Both the position numbers and the translations under genes were made by a program. Shown piece by piece: positions 56,601 to 62,812 of a stretch of 64,000 bases of DNA. Positions within the stretch are counted from its first letter, which is position 1, and each line of letters begins with the position of its first letter. Under the pieces are notes generated by a model, which saw nothing but the letters and a program-made list of their open reading frames with translations, had not been told where the DNA came from and did no database searches. The DNA lies in the IMG/VR virus record IMGVR_UViG_3300034031_000001, positions 1 through 64,000 of that record; one strand, written 5' to 3'. Source of the stretch: a virus.

Positions 56601-56631
56601 AGTTGAAGTATGGAATACATATAGGAAATAA
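44629..56631 (+). CDS. Giant virion RNA polymerase fused to cargo and zincin regions, 4000 aa
   Basis: The catalytic signature GQMGSDYDVDKLYSYMY lies at residues 3083-3099, with Asp at 3087, 3089 and 3091. It is preceded by GMWFEVVGFLPEVAGDLILV, the usual context of the crAss-like DxDxD RNA polymerase. Residues 217-285 are hydrophobic and Ala/Gly-rich (TEGIATAVGVIGAIGMSVAE), as in ejected proteins that may insert in membranes. Residues 3967-3979 (RSVLHEFLHVAVY) carry HExxH (H3971, E3972, H3975). The frame stops 25 residues later, and the protein appears to continue at 56649. In other crAss-like phages these regions are usually on separate proteins. Confidence 0.85.
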   Translation: MGDALKKLADILASKQVESTEPVIPTPVEGGYNPNLTNDITDVIMQKYGPKVPYRVSTDPTVVTPGMPNPKYNTTDMSSINVDDEALNSTWTNAWNNFKQGIDSIQIATEFGKMNLNGVFGDAPYKILDEYDKNKATLDNLRDKGKLSAEQYNSQLEELDKNRENARRSVGKSFADIRANEVEIANEPVAKDYKIKSYLTQLQGDQSSLSDRFVYTMPQVLGSSMSLVAPQIAATFGSNITKAVIETAAASLFTEGIATAVGVIGAIGMSVAEVAYGRYQESYGEVGSTIMAAQEKMMNQYMSDNGLSSVDDIPEEIKKEIRIQSRKGADMQFKENMALAAVDIAQAILMPLSSLGGTVSMLGKTTQKVADVAEAARNYNKITRVLSTVGKFGANAMAEKFEEGFQYAAGKRAEDTIDGTGEFDSKGFIGNVFADGYDTAASLNYSLIPGIDLRGSGKYSQDKEFQFSENSGAMLGALMGAVPTGISLYKDIKGYIDTKKAVSNNGLEDVEGRLKGLKASILKTYFDKDQAHHLEQAVLSLVGKKDEQGNEILSKENATEIVQDMRQSFVMYNSITRNIERNIGKDTRMGLKSSPQLLAAKEMLKEDALKLSMNIVAKEKLLAKIGSSREAQFQSEYNAKNPRFIRENEYGDRVSQLEAINEMLDEHSNDTSSSLTPEEKRSHIQFLNDAKKGIEEELAEIKSGFESLKSAGSDMNSLVEPSADLIELDKQIYAQTMYELDARVKYAKLSKIKTREALDAYVNEAKSKPIDRNSPLKTQMNTPEPTEVPVPEPVEETEVKDNVSTTPTQTPKSTQTVTGDPVDNVDKGEGELDKEYEQALMEAGQEAKAIIETKQGAPAFEEWRALYFPDYITIPDIIGLLRFILPNDEDFIKNNFDEIQSLVKANDPSVETYEMDKVDMSLYQPTNIPPTQGDAENVDNLNQGIIDMVEEIEDTKGTPLKITSSLTLANANVAGYLNPSTNRWYNQLDDNGKIIFSENDHQQLVNTNLVNVGDTIYFKLEDVPENFNPADTSYENYDKLVIGMYARVSGDGVTQNLRIGAVHEIKSLDRLLSQYENADQINIEEERERLQSIRTTVFSGGKDATFETTVTKKGFGYLNKNSPLLQTTVANAIGKDTRPFITVLNKEKVPSLVDRDITPRYSTSDKMKAGATMIMLPNETAEGTVYMPFYLKKGKIGADTAILDKVYDSIVAFLGSADSSQLNVARDYVHISRSDSDKAALGKGGIFVGYKGDNTDISKGVQHNATVMVNNQIFDGGKIEGLREALAETYFTARGRRLTDPTYQAELMNSPILTTNITQNTVLRDRADDYTFLEPNQQYSYFSQHSIYYEGITQSLEKVEAKRTTRRTPTPEAPEVVINTSVEAIEAKRREELEANGLYNRLFPLSLDASDAEFKDIVRLKELQENINTKYDAELAALNPSRSSEYKDEVHFNKREFFVIAPAAAVRYDSETFNTTQKILEYATSERDREGAGESRKAEMQEVIDQIEKYRNYAISKNDIDDYEKNMSELAQSPEYQEWEAAQREDSIRRQIEEGPEEDDTPTKSQEDIDRELNDSGWDFGDDISDDLPQENPLDMAAMVRDLLGLEVGKRYTEEEVNAIRAALAELNADTGKFHTLITARDSSGRYAVHIHIQRDFLLDDLEEGNISPDIPLSIQRQMVESVAYMLLNNERPDSTDTEKLKNEDRVRAHIQKGVDGMRDWIKLESAKPNLTQEDLERIDNRRRIMSLNQLLLDNYDGVIAGARGFLENLGFTLGEEDDYYERLEEVIDGNDFQEFGDEASRTRNHTEDLSPEVKKLIYFIPQLRAIDPDSKVDQKWLEQQKKLNPTAEPKNYRQESNDLGLPYFNNFNDTWEKVLYVVSGAHYPPDKSGFDKMVNRLRQKDNFFVVRYLGDLLAKKETSEQIKRAFFRRANLQNQRNVTMLYNLIDVKKTPTEEELALDPFLDARPTYMGTKKTASITQADRRQAERNVLDQLENEFRIYGVKTGILSSSIDTITGKNIVTVNLDKAKQITDGILAILDNDASYKQLIKEGTNMAPVRGKLLEESIKAIYEHVLDTGINMSYSAFSDFANSHTINDKRDAALNIRSVFVNGILATLRGDRNVDSNEGNFVSYKQHNPFSKDRQTMLLLAKFEHKYRIQRQAGSYRLEGKSYYSYTRHNMLSSIFTQIREMHETKGKEDTFAMSKLVNDRFASHSKYLKLLKTSSAFRKDFVLSYELGARNTSSDNPIKLLKDMTDREHEITKLSWYQNNGKQFAAYMYDTLSDKSTKPMIEAKRYSFGFTFVEGRKIGKYDMVKLAEESMAELYTYYQAEFDRINDVRKQNATLPKHELIKGYHDIGNKEGMGKYFNIFYFLNKAILDGEKNPLSGIMYNEDGSFKPVTEDVKKGIEAEINLNFNLIFAKVRGDFERLKLYTIDDTLEGASAADKTVIEKYGFKADLTDLMDAKYFSGTYDREFGGFQHGVVEALGLNGDPMLWEAVNNGRYEALGPDVVANIVDYVIGDYLFNTMIFSNEMLMLTGDPAQAGKLAGKGEIKAIEEKHKDAPLVAAKEKLIANIKSTFVNLGKRNAAFLASGESAMFDTAEYNVSIANDIKINSPQLDEYKERFKGSESSIQKAYGDGDLTDAQEVTTVREHLHVMKAYGDISPMQYKKALYIYDEADYRKEFGDEDVVITAQDKVNMMKIIMQPMKPVQRTYVIDGDLKISKQYYIKTSSYPIIPALVRGTPLEDLLNDMKKNEVQRIAFESGVKQGVAGSKDMFDENGQYNTKFFENNVNTLNRSGFRIQLQVPYKATKGAIREGTQMSKLLFVDINDNLEVSFQGKTAKISELREKFVQYHGAIIDIQRKKLLEEIGILEGVEEITFESYKKLSDILRKEAMGRGYAGNSVRGLELANNGRFKIPLTFLPNAGQIEPVITAIVSNRIARLKMPGKSYVQGSEFVLNSKGKVAEGTELDKRGIVWTKAEYSGTPKLKYMRVENGEVKPAQIVMPFYFINGEERVDLTQYTVSQEGKTVLNTEKIDPELLALMGFRIPFQGHNSGMWFEVVGFLPEVAGDLILVPGEIAGQMGSDYDVDKLYSYMYAHSVDDKGVISKVKSTEPSTIEQYQNALIDIHKSIFTSNDPELIKAILLPLAFDDIEDAIQHHGPMGTSTFYGAYDPIYQRDTYFSNLMGKGGTAISANANTSHALAQQSNLFIKGQGVMFRDENGSRYDDSVDNASEIDDNGVNERTLETYEYEQNVPGGGMDIVDQNISGTGAWRLDKIYTFPNPVTGKRYVISNIISQILGISVDNAKEQKLGAFGINRHNFNTTLTIIRTGFDHFWAMAFINQPILREYYKRIGETEDMYNVQYVPNKKEKVVEDLYDEYAADYGISEMDMKMVKGTPDVEAFNFKELSENMRAKVTSNNALMQVQVLKAFLRYKAISDALQNITSTFNVDVKGLPKNISETAEKEIEILQALETNSIGNIRNYVSSTIPGLFLDVPTLATDMFLRGNNPVFAYKSAAYQQAIYNVSQYSGRMELNQERLDTIHNNIKQFIYSGFAFPNVDKFDVESERARLVFDYEALGTKSVQTRVLELKADPRYSRNELLGAINVISSKFTDDPKLVEIQMSNEDDYVQKVSEHWEHALYSDDEPELQSVARDLVKYALYIMPQEFGTTNIIKYIPFGYLEEIGFTEHLDNINTEVQYSHDLLENFGKQFLQHDVDFLLTAREKRDMIPGSIITNSAGVIEKFTLPVIDPKNLGTARASSLVRTREVGGQTQYFYPRFLAVYINEALGKQIYEQTIVAGVPTFYRIEKLSSNGMSQYAMDKADVRTIVVSDYVEEKNIGASANAIIAATNAKSDSVIQEKRDSRDYLTEGMSPYDMLHKIITVNDDIVMRKTVSPTNLRYAELFSWLAKEIQATNAINTRIIIDPEHQTTATTASDGSSITFNPTKIKTGRTGLLTELEKQRSVLHEFLHVAVYKGDKRTKEWADIVEVWNTYRK

Positions 56632-56648
56632 GAGGTATTCCAGTAGAT

Positions 56649-57302
56649 GTGTTTGATGCTGAATTGTTCTCCCTGTTGAAGTCAGATTATGATAGGGCTC
56701 GTATAAAGGATGGAGTTACAGATTCCTTTGCTTCATATGTTAGAGGACTAGTTGTTGATGAACAGAACCTAACTAACCTCCTCTTAGATATGGGTAATAG
56801 TTTATCTGCACTTGCTGCTGAGGGACTTATAAAGGATAGAAACTTTGACTTCGTAACTAATGAGGGTCGTCGTAATGATATGAGAAGACATATCTTGGAT
56901 AGTTTCTTAGGTGACCTACGTGGTATGATTAACAAGTATTATGGATACCACTCTGTTGATGAGTTCGTTGTAGAGACATTAACTAATAAGGTACTACAAG
57001 GTATGCTTATGAAGTTACCTAGTATCTGGGATAGAATGGTATCAGCCATCAAGAACTTTATACATAAGGTACTTGGTGTTGAGAGTGAGGATAGGAACCT
57101 ATTAGATGATGCTGTGGATGCAGTGATGACATTCTTGAAACAAGGGCCAGCTACTGGTGCACCAGTTAGAGAGGATATTGACCCCGCTGACCCAGTAATA
57201 CCTAATAACTCAAATGGAGGAAATATTCTAGATGACCTTTCAGGTTCGGGAATAATTGATTATCTTGCATCCTTAGGCGTACTAAAGAAAAACTGTAAAT
57301 AA
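56649..57302 (+). pseudogene. Frame-shifted continuation of the zincin domain of the polymerase giant
   Basis: 217 residues from a weak GTG start; the same frame is open from 56625, just before the TAA of the giant gene. The text YYGYHSVDEFVVETLTNKVL followed by PSIWDRMVSAIKNFIHKVLG is the usual downstream half of phage zincins that begin HExLH. Adding one base in the AAA at 56626-56628 would give TYRKIRGIPVDVFDAELF as an uninterrupted junction. So this is either a one-base deletion (natural or sequencing), a programmed frameshift, or a recently split gene. The C-terminus is Gly/Asp/Leu-rich. Confidence 0.62.
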
Positions 57303-57874
57303 TGAGTTGTAACTATGGAGTATGTGGGATATACTCCCTAATAAATAAGAACAATGGGCACTGTTACATAGGTAGCAGTGTCAACATTGGCTTAAGATTC
57401 AATGCACATAAAAGTGAATTAAATAGAGGTAAGCATCCTAATATGATTCTCAGGAAAGCTTGGGACAAATATGGGGAGAATGCCTTTGAGATTAAGGTTG
57501 TAGCTATCTGCCCAAAGGAGTATCTGCTTAAAATGGAACAATGGTTTATAGATAACGTTAAACCTAGATATAACTATTCCAGAATAGCTGGTCGAGCAGT
57601 CACGACACACTCTGAGGAATCTAAGAGGAAGATGTCTGCTAGTAGAACTGGTAAGAGTAGAGCTTATAACCCAAAAGAAATGGATAAATTTAAGAGGCTT
57701 TGTCACGGGGAGAATCATCCACACAGGAAACTTACTTGGGAACAAGTAGTAGAAATAAGGGAGAGGTACTCTAAAGGTGAGAAGCAACATAAGTTAGCCA
57801 AGGAATTTGGCGTTAGACAAGATAATATTTCATTAATCGTTAACAATAAGATATGGCAAACTGCAACAGTTTAA
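57302..57874 (+). CDS. GIY-YIG homing-type endonuclease with NUMOD3 and HTH regions
   Basis: 190 residues. GIY at 9-11 and YIG at 22-24 (GIYSLINKNNGHCYIGSS), the expected Arg in GLRFNAH, and WDKYGENAFEIKV complete the nuclease domain. HSEESKRKMSASRTGKS (about 103-119) is a NUMOD3-type element. The end (WEQVVEIRERYSKGEKQHKL and EFGVRQDNISLI) is a helix-turn-helix. It starts in TAATG with the previous gene and overlaps the following cargo gene by 22 nt. It sits between two virion genes of the polymerase module. Confidence 0.88.
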   Translation: MSCNYGVCGIYSLINKNNGHCYIGSSVNIGLRFNAHKSELNRGKHPNMILRKAWDKYGENAFEIKVVAICPKEYLLKMEQWFIDNVKPRYNYSRIAGRAVTTHSEESKRKMSASRTGKSRAYNPKEMDKFKRLCHGENHPHRKLTWEQVVEIRERYSKGEKQHKLAKEFGVRQDNISLIVNNKIWQTATV

Positions 57875-60800
57875 ATTACAAGGGTCAAACCTACACACAA
57901 GATGAATTCCTCAGGTATGTTAAAGAGCATCCTGAGGAGTTCTCTCAATATAATACCTCCGACAGTGATATGAGCGTAGGGCAAGAAGCTGATATAATCC
58001 TGCCTATAGGAACTTCCGGTAGTGGTAAATCTACTTGGATTAAAAGTATTAATGCAACAGGTAAGTTTACAGTCATTTCCCCTGATGAAATGCGAGTTGA
58101 ATTTACAGGAGATATAAATGATAAGAGTAAAGATGATGAGATATATCAGGCTGTAAATGAGAGGGTTATTAGTGCAGTAAGAGATGGTAGACAAGTGATA
58201 GTTGATACTACTAACCTTAAAAAGGATAGGAGGAGATTCTTTATAGAAGAGGTGAAGAGAGCATTACCTGATGCTAAGATTCAATATAAGCTTATGCCTC
58301 TGAATGCAGAGTTGGCAAAACAAAGGATTAGAGCTGATATTAAAGCTGGTGTTAATCGGGCTGATGTGCCAGATTCTACAATAGACAGACATGCTGAGTC
58401 TTATAGGGAAATGTTAGAGGATATTAAGTCTGAAGATATGACTAATTATGATGACTCTATACATATATCAGATGATATATCCGATGACTTATCTGAGGAT
58501 GACCTTAATAATGTCAAACCTCTCCCTTTCAAGATACCGTTAGCTAAAGTTCTAGCTGGTACTAAGAGATTACTGGTACTACCTATGAAGTATGACCTAG
58601 GTACATACAGAGTTAAGAATAAGCTTATTAATCTAGTTCCTATGAATAGGAATAAACTTACCTTACCTGAGTATTTGGATATACTCAATATGGGTAGGTC
58701 TAGCTTTGTTAAGACCTTTATTAGTTCCGACGAGACTGAGTCTGATGAGGTTAAGGCCTTCTTAGCTGGTAACTTAGAAATGTATCTCTATGGATTAGAG
58801 CACGTTACTGAGGCTGATAGTATACTTCCTACAATGGATGATAAGAGGTTCTTGAATGTATATGACAGCAAGAAGCGCCTCATAGAAAAGACTGAGCAAC
58901 AGTTACGTAATGAGCCTGACCCAACTAAAAGGGAGGTGCTTAATGATAGAATATTCCTATTACAGCAACAGATGCGCGCATTAGAGGATGATGAAAATAG
59001 AACTATCAATACTATTACTGCATTCATGGATAATGATATCCAGACAGTGGAGCATGTATTGAACAATAATCCAGACTTAGCTAGCCTAGAGTATGCTCAA
59101 CACCTCCTCTTCAACTATGTCAATCTGGTAACAGTAGACTTCAGAGACCTAGTAGACACATTACCTGTTGAGACTAGGGCTAATATAACTAGGTTCGTAA
59201 GCAATGTTACAGACTTAATGCAACGTATTAAGACAGAGTTCTTAACTAGACCTGCTAGATTAGTAAAGGAGTTAACAGGTACTGAGGTACTGTTGGACGG
59301 TATGGTGATTGAGGATAAGGAGACTATTGGTAAGATTGGTAGGTTCACTAAAGATACTACTGAGAATGTCAATGACATAGTACAGACTTTAACTAAGACT
59401 ATTAAGACTGCTATTGAGCACCTTAACCTTAGGTATACATCCTTCTTATCTAAACATCAGAAGCTTGTAAAGGACTTATTAAAGTACCAGAATGATAACG
59501 GAGTCAAGAAAGCTAATGCTTATGACTTCATGGTACAGGTAGATGACGCTGGACTTAAGACTGGTTTCGTAGTAGATAGAAACTCTGCTGCATATTATAG
59601 AGAGAGATTAGATACCCACGCTTCAGAAGAAGTGGAGGCTATCCTAAACTTCTATGCACAAGACCATAACCTTAAGATTAATGACAAGGCTTGGGATGTA
59701 CGTGAGAAGAGTCTTATTGAGTATTTTAAGACCCATAGATACGATGAAGTTATCCTCAGTGAGTCTGATATGGCTAAGGGAATAGAGTTCTCAGAGAAGC
59801 TTGAAAAGGCTGCACAAGCCTATGCCTTAAAGAGGAACCCTTATACAGCCAAGAGAATAATTGAGAAGTACAGAACTGACCCTACATCTGTTGATGTCAG
59901 AGAGAAAGGTTCATTCATGACCTTTGTGAAGTCAGGTATGTACTATGAGAAAGTGGATGGTGTTAAGATGCAACCATTGGAGTTAATTCCAACTGGTAGA
60001 TGGATTGACCCTAAGTATAGTGAGATTCAAAGTATGAGTGCCACTGACCCACGCAAAGTATTCTATGACCACTTCATGGCTAACCTAGTTAAAGGGAGAG
60101 AAGCTGTATCTATTGAAGACTTCTACTTACCTTGGAACTATATTCCTGAGAAGAGTAAGAGACTACCTATTGGAGGTAACTTAAAGGAGTGGTTGAAGGA
60201 TAGGAGTAGCCAGTTCATTACTGACAACTTTGCGCAATCAATCTCTGAGAATGAACAAGTTGACCCATTCACATTAGAAGTATCTAAGAAGATACCTAGA
60301 TATATGACTGCGGGTAACTTACATCCAGATGATAAGTCATATGATTTAGGTGATGTACTAGGTGACTTCATGAGAGAGGTTATGAACTTTGAGGAAAAGA
60401 AAGCTATTGAGGATGACACTAACCTCCTCTTAATGCTACTCAAGGAACAACCCATTGTAGAACTTGCTCCAGATGGTAGTAAGAAGGTTAATCCTGATGG
60501 CTCATATAGAGTTAAGGAAGGATTATCCGTTAACTACTTAATGAGTTTGTATAGAGTTAATGCTCAGCTGTATGATGAGAAACAAGATAGAGAGAGTGTA
60601 AGTAAGTTTAAAAGAATGGATGTGGCCACTAAAAAGAGAGTCACTGAGATTGAAGCTAAGCTTGCTGCCATTGAGATATCTCCTGAGGATAAGGAGAAAG
60701 CACTTGAGCTATTCCATGAGGATATGCCATATGTAGGTAACAAGCTTGAGATAGCTGACTACATATCTCTACTAAATCAGCGTAAGGCTATTAAGGGTAA

Positions 60801-62127
60801 TGTTAAGTACTTATCTGGTAATAAGGCTGCTAACAGTTTAATGTTCTACACCTCCATTAAAGCACTAGGTTTCAATATATTTGGTGGTATTGCGGAGATG
60901 TTACAAGGTCTCACCTCCCTTTTCATGGAGTCTGCGTCAAGAACATTCTTTACTGACAATGATGCTATGAGTTCATTTGGAGAGATGATAATGAATCTTA
61001 ATCCATTCAGTGATGGGCCTAGGGAGATTAGAAACTTCTCTAAGTACTTTGGTGCACAGGGTAAAGTATATCAGGATAGTGACCAGAGTAATGGATTATC
61101 TAAATTAGCATTCCTTCAATATGAAAAGGCTGGTTACTTTATCAATACTACATTCTTACTATCGTTCCTACGTGGACAGAGGATAAAGGATGTTGATGGT
61201 AAGGAACATACTCTAAGAGATGCATTGACTATTGATGACTATGGTAACTTCTCTTGGAAGGATGGGTTCAATATTGCAGAGAAGCTACACGAAGAGAATG
61301 GTAGACACTCCCAATATCTAATTGACCTCATTCATAGGTTCAAGGAAGTGATTAAGAATAATAGGGATAGACAGGCCTCTGATGACCCTATTGAAATGGA
61401 GAAGAGTATGATAGGTAGGATGCTAGGTCAGTTTAAAAAGAACTGGTTATTTAGAGCATACACTATCAGATTTGGTGAAGCAAGGAAGGCTGATAAATTC
61501 TCAGGGCAAGAAGCTAAGGGTTTCTATAGAAGCTTCTGGGATATGATACTAGACTCAGTACCTACTAAGATTAATGAGTTCGGAGAAGAGGAGAGAGATA
61601 TGCGCAAGGCCTTAACAGCTGTACCATATGCTCTACTCAGTAACTTTATTAAGTTCAGTGTATTTGGTAAGATGCTTGGTTATACTCCTAAGGAAGGAGA
61701 GTTCAGCAAGATAGATGAAGCTAATCTCCGTAGATTTATGAGAGAGACCTCCTTTATCATTACCCTAATGATTACTGTACTTATATTAACTAGCGGAGAT
61801 GGGGATGATGATAGAGATGGGGCACGTAGATACTTTACTAACCAGCTTATTAGGTTACAGAGGGATATGACTACGTACATGTCACCTAACTCATTTGCCT
61901 CCCTTTTCAAGAATCCTGCTCCAGTAATAGGAACCTTCACTGACTTGTTCAGAATAGGAGATGCTATGGTTAAGAGTACTGTATTAGGTGACCCATACAT
62001 ATATGAGGGAACTGATAGACAAGCTCTTAGAATATGGCAGGCTACTGAGAAGAATATTCCTATCATTAATCAGATTGATAAGATAAGGAATAAGATTGAT
62101 AAGATAACTATGTATAATACTTATTAA
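57853..62127 (+). CDS. Large virion cargo protein with polynucleotide-kinase-like domain, 1424 aa
   Basis: Residues 50-210 form a kinase domain: GTSGSGKSTW Walker A (53-62), SPDEMRVEF resembling the D-x-x-R of T4 Pnkp-like kinases, VIVDTTNLKKDRR and a lid segment with several Arg. The rest is a long, mostly helical cargo protein (NSLMFYTSIKALGFNIFGGI near 995) with a hydrophobic helix near residues 1297-1316 (SFIITLMITVLILTS). It probably enters the cell with the genome; kinase action on nicked or cleaved nucleic acid ends is inference. The stop codon lies within copy 4 of the repeated 14-mer. Confidence 0.7.
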   Translation: MANCNSLNYKGQTYTQDEFLRYVKEHPEEFSQYNTSDSDMSVGQEADIILPIGTSGSGKSTWIKSINATGKFTVISPDEMRVEFTGDINDKSKDDEIYQAVNERVISAVRDGRQVIVDTTNLKKDRRRFFIEEVKRALPDAKIQYKLMPLNAELAKQRIRADIKAGVNRADVPDSTIDRHAESYREMLEDIKSEDMTNYDDSIHISDDISDDLSEDDLNNVKPLPFKIPLAKVLAGTKRLLVLPMKYDLGTYRVKNKLINLVPMNRNKLTLPEYLDILNMGRSSFVKTFISSDETESDEVKAFLAGNLEMYLYGLEHVTEADSILPTMDDKRFLNVYDSKKRLIEKTEQQLRNEPDPTKREVLNDRIFLLQQQMRALEDDENRTINTITAFMDNDIQTVEHVLNNNPDLASLEYAQHLLFNYVNLVTVDFRDLVDTLPVETRANITRFVSNVTDLMQRIKTEFLTRPARLVKELTGTEVLLDGMVIEDKETIGKIGRFTKDTTENVNDIVQTLTKTIKTAIEHLNLRYTSFLSKHQKLVKDLLKYQNDNGVKKANAYDFMVQVDDAGLKTGFVVDRNSAAYYRERLDTHASEEVEAILNFYAQDHNLKINDKAWDVREKSLIEYFKTHRYDEVILSESDMAKGIEFSEKLEKAAQAYALKRNPYTAKRIIEKYRTDPTSVDVREKGSFMTFVKSGMYYEKVDGVKMQPLELIPTGRWIDPKYSEIQSMSATDPRKVFYDHFMANLVKGREAVSIEDFYLPWNYIPEKSKRLPIGGNLKEWLKDRSSQFITDNFAQSISENEQVDPFTLEVSKKIPRYMTAGNLHPDDKSYDLGDVLGDFMREVMNFEEKKAIEDDTNLLLMLLKEQPIVELAPDGSKKVNPDGSYRVKEGLSVNYLMSLYRVNAQLYDEKQDRESVSKFKRMDVATKKRVTEIEAKLAAIEISPEDKEKALELFHEDMPYVGNKLEIADYISLLNQRKAIKGNVKYLSGNKAANSLMFYTSIKALGFNIFGGIAEMLQGLTSLFMESASRTFFTDNDAMSSFGEMIMNLNPFSDGPREIRNFSKYFGAQGKVYQDSDQSNGLSKLAFLQYEKAGYFINTTFLLSFLRGQRIKDVDGKEHTLRDALTIDDYGNFSWKDGFNIAEKLHEENGRHSQYLIDLIHRFKEVIKNNRDRQASDDPIEMEKSMIGRMLGQFKKNWLFRAYTIRFGEARKADKFSGQEAKGFYRSFWDMILDSVPTKINEFGEEERDMRKALTAVPYALLSNFIKFSVFGKMLGYTPKEGEFSKIDEANLRRFMRETSFIITLMITVLILTSGDGDDDRDGARRYFTNQLIRLQRDMTTYMSPNSFASLFKNPAPVIGTFTDLFRIGDAMVKSTVLGDPYIYEGTDRQALRIWQATEKNIPIINQIDKIRNKIDKITMYNTY

Positions 62128-62137
62128 TGCGATGTAT
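62124..62137. repeat. Copy 4 of the TTAATGCGATGTAT repeat (core only)
   Basis: The 14-nt core again includes the TAA stop of the preceding gene (62125-62127), as at 17765, and is followed by a terminator hairpin. Confidence 0.75.
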
Positions 62138-62144
62138 AGGTCAG

Positions 62145-62169
62145 AATTCCTACCAGTTAGGAATTTTGG
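62145..62169 (+). terminator. Hairpin terminator after the cargo block
   Basis: AATTCCTA (62145-62152) and TAGGAATT (62158-62165) form a perfect 8-bp stem with loop CCAGT, ending in TTTT then GG. The T-run is short. Confidence 0.65.
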
Positions 62170-62171
62170 CT

Positions 62172-62179
62172 TATATTTG
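62172..62179 (+). promoter_or_regulatory. Candidate promoter -7 box of the tail-fibre block
   Basis: TATATTTG is a perfect -7 box placed directly after a terminator. No TTTG lies 19 nt upstream. The leader to the next gene would be about 70 nt. Confidence 0.5.
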
Positions 62180-62219
62180 CACAAGGCTTCCTTGAAGCTG
62201 CAAACAACCCTAAATTTTA

Positions 62220-62243
62220 ATGGATAACAAGCTACACGAATAA
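62220..62243 (+). CDS. Possible leader peptide, 7 aa
   Basis: ATG GAT AAC AAG CTA CAC GAA TAA (MDNKLHE) is preceded by an A-rich leader (CCTAAATTTTA) like genuine genes here, and ends 2 nt before the SD sequence of the next gene. It may be a translated upstream reading frame or a relic; evidence is only positional. Confidence 0.35.
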   Translation: MDNKLHE

Positions 62244-62245
62244 AA

Positions 62246-62250
62246 GGAGG
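62246..62250 (+). promoter_or_regulatory. Shine-Dalgarno sequence, unusual in this genome
   Basis: AAAAGGAGG ends 4 nt before the ATG at 62255. Nearly all other genes have A/C-rich leaders with no SD, so this site stands out. Confidence 0.65.
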
Positions 62251-62254
62251 TACT

Positions 62255-62809
62255 ATGAGCAAGGAGAAAAACTGTGGTACTGGTGCTTGTACTACTCCAA
62301 CGCCACCTAGTTGCCTTGATGTATGTAGATGTATATCTGTAGCTTCCCCAAATAAGACTATTCGTGTAGCTAGACATGGTTGTAGATTCGAGTATGAAGT
62401 CAACAAGGGTCTTATAGGAGATGCTACAAAGATAATTTCAGGTGACGGTATACATATTACTGGTACTGGTTTAGACATAACACCTTATATAATATCCAAC
62501 GTAGGAGTTTTAAGTGTCAATGGTCAGGTAGGAGATATTACTATTAATGCTGATGTAGCAGGTATAGACATAGACGCTACAGATTATATATATGACCTAC
62601 AACTAGCATTAGTACCGGGTGGGATAATAGCAACACTTACTGAAGAATATAGGACTGGCTCAGTTAAAGTATACTTCAATGGAATAAGATTAACACCGGG
62701 ACAAGATTACGATTATATTGAACTTACAGCCGATACAGTGAAAATATTCACACCCGCCCAAGACTTGGACGACATTAACATCACAATAGATTACAAAAAA
62801 GACATATAA
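62255..62809 (+). CDS. Tail-fibre-associated protein, 184 aa
   Basis: The N-terminus is Cys-rich (NCGTGACTTPTPPSCLDVCR), recalling the other fibre-type proteins. The middle (VLSVNGQVGDITINADVAGI) resembles fibre beta-helix or coil domains. The C-terminus (VKVYFNGIRLTPGQDYDYIE) has the NG-x-x-L-x-x-G-x-DY pattern common at the tips of phage fibre proteins. It probably joins or caps the large fibre encoded next. The start uses a true SD. Confidence 0.65.
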   Translation: MSKEKNCGTGACTTPTPPSCLDVCRCISVASPNKTIRVARHGCRFEYEVNKGLIGDATKIISGDGIHITGTGLDITPYIISNVGVLSVNGQVGDITINADVAGIDIDATDYIYDLQLALVPGGIIATLTEEYRTGSVKVYFNGIRLTPGQDYDYIELTADTVKIFTPAQDLDDINITIDYKKDI

Positions 62810-62812
62810 ACT

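Noticed and set aside
44629-56631. The 12-kb frame as an assembly artefact
   Set aside because: Composition, codon use and protein character are continuous and it carries the expected polymerase motif, so a true giant gene is more likely.
56600-56650. Programmed -1 frameshift at the end of the polymerase giant
   Set aside because: The zero-frame AGG AAA TAA offers no X-XXY-YYZ slippery heptamer, and the -1 frame has a TAG at 56622, so re-pairing is poor. Not fully excluded.
58788-59378. Leftward frames inside the 1424-aa cargo gene
   Set aside because: Ser/Leu-rich antisense shadows with no leader or operon context.
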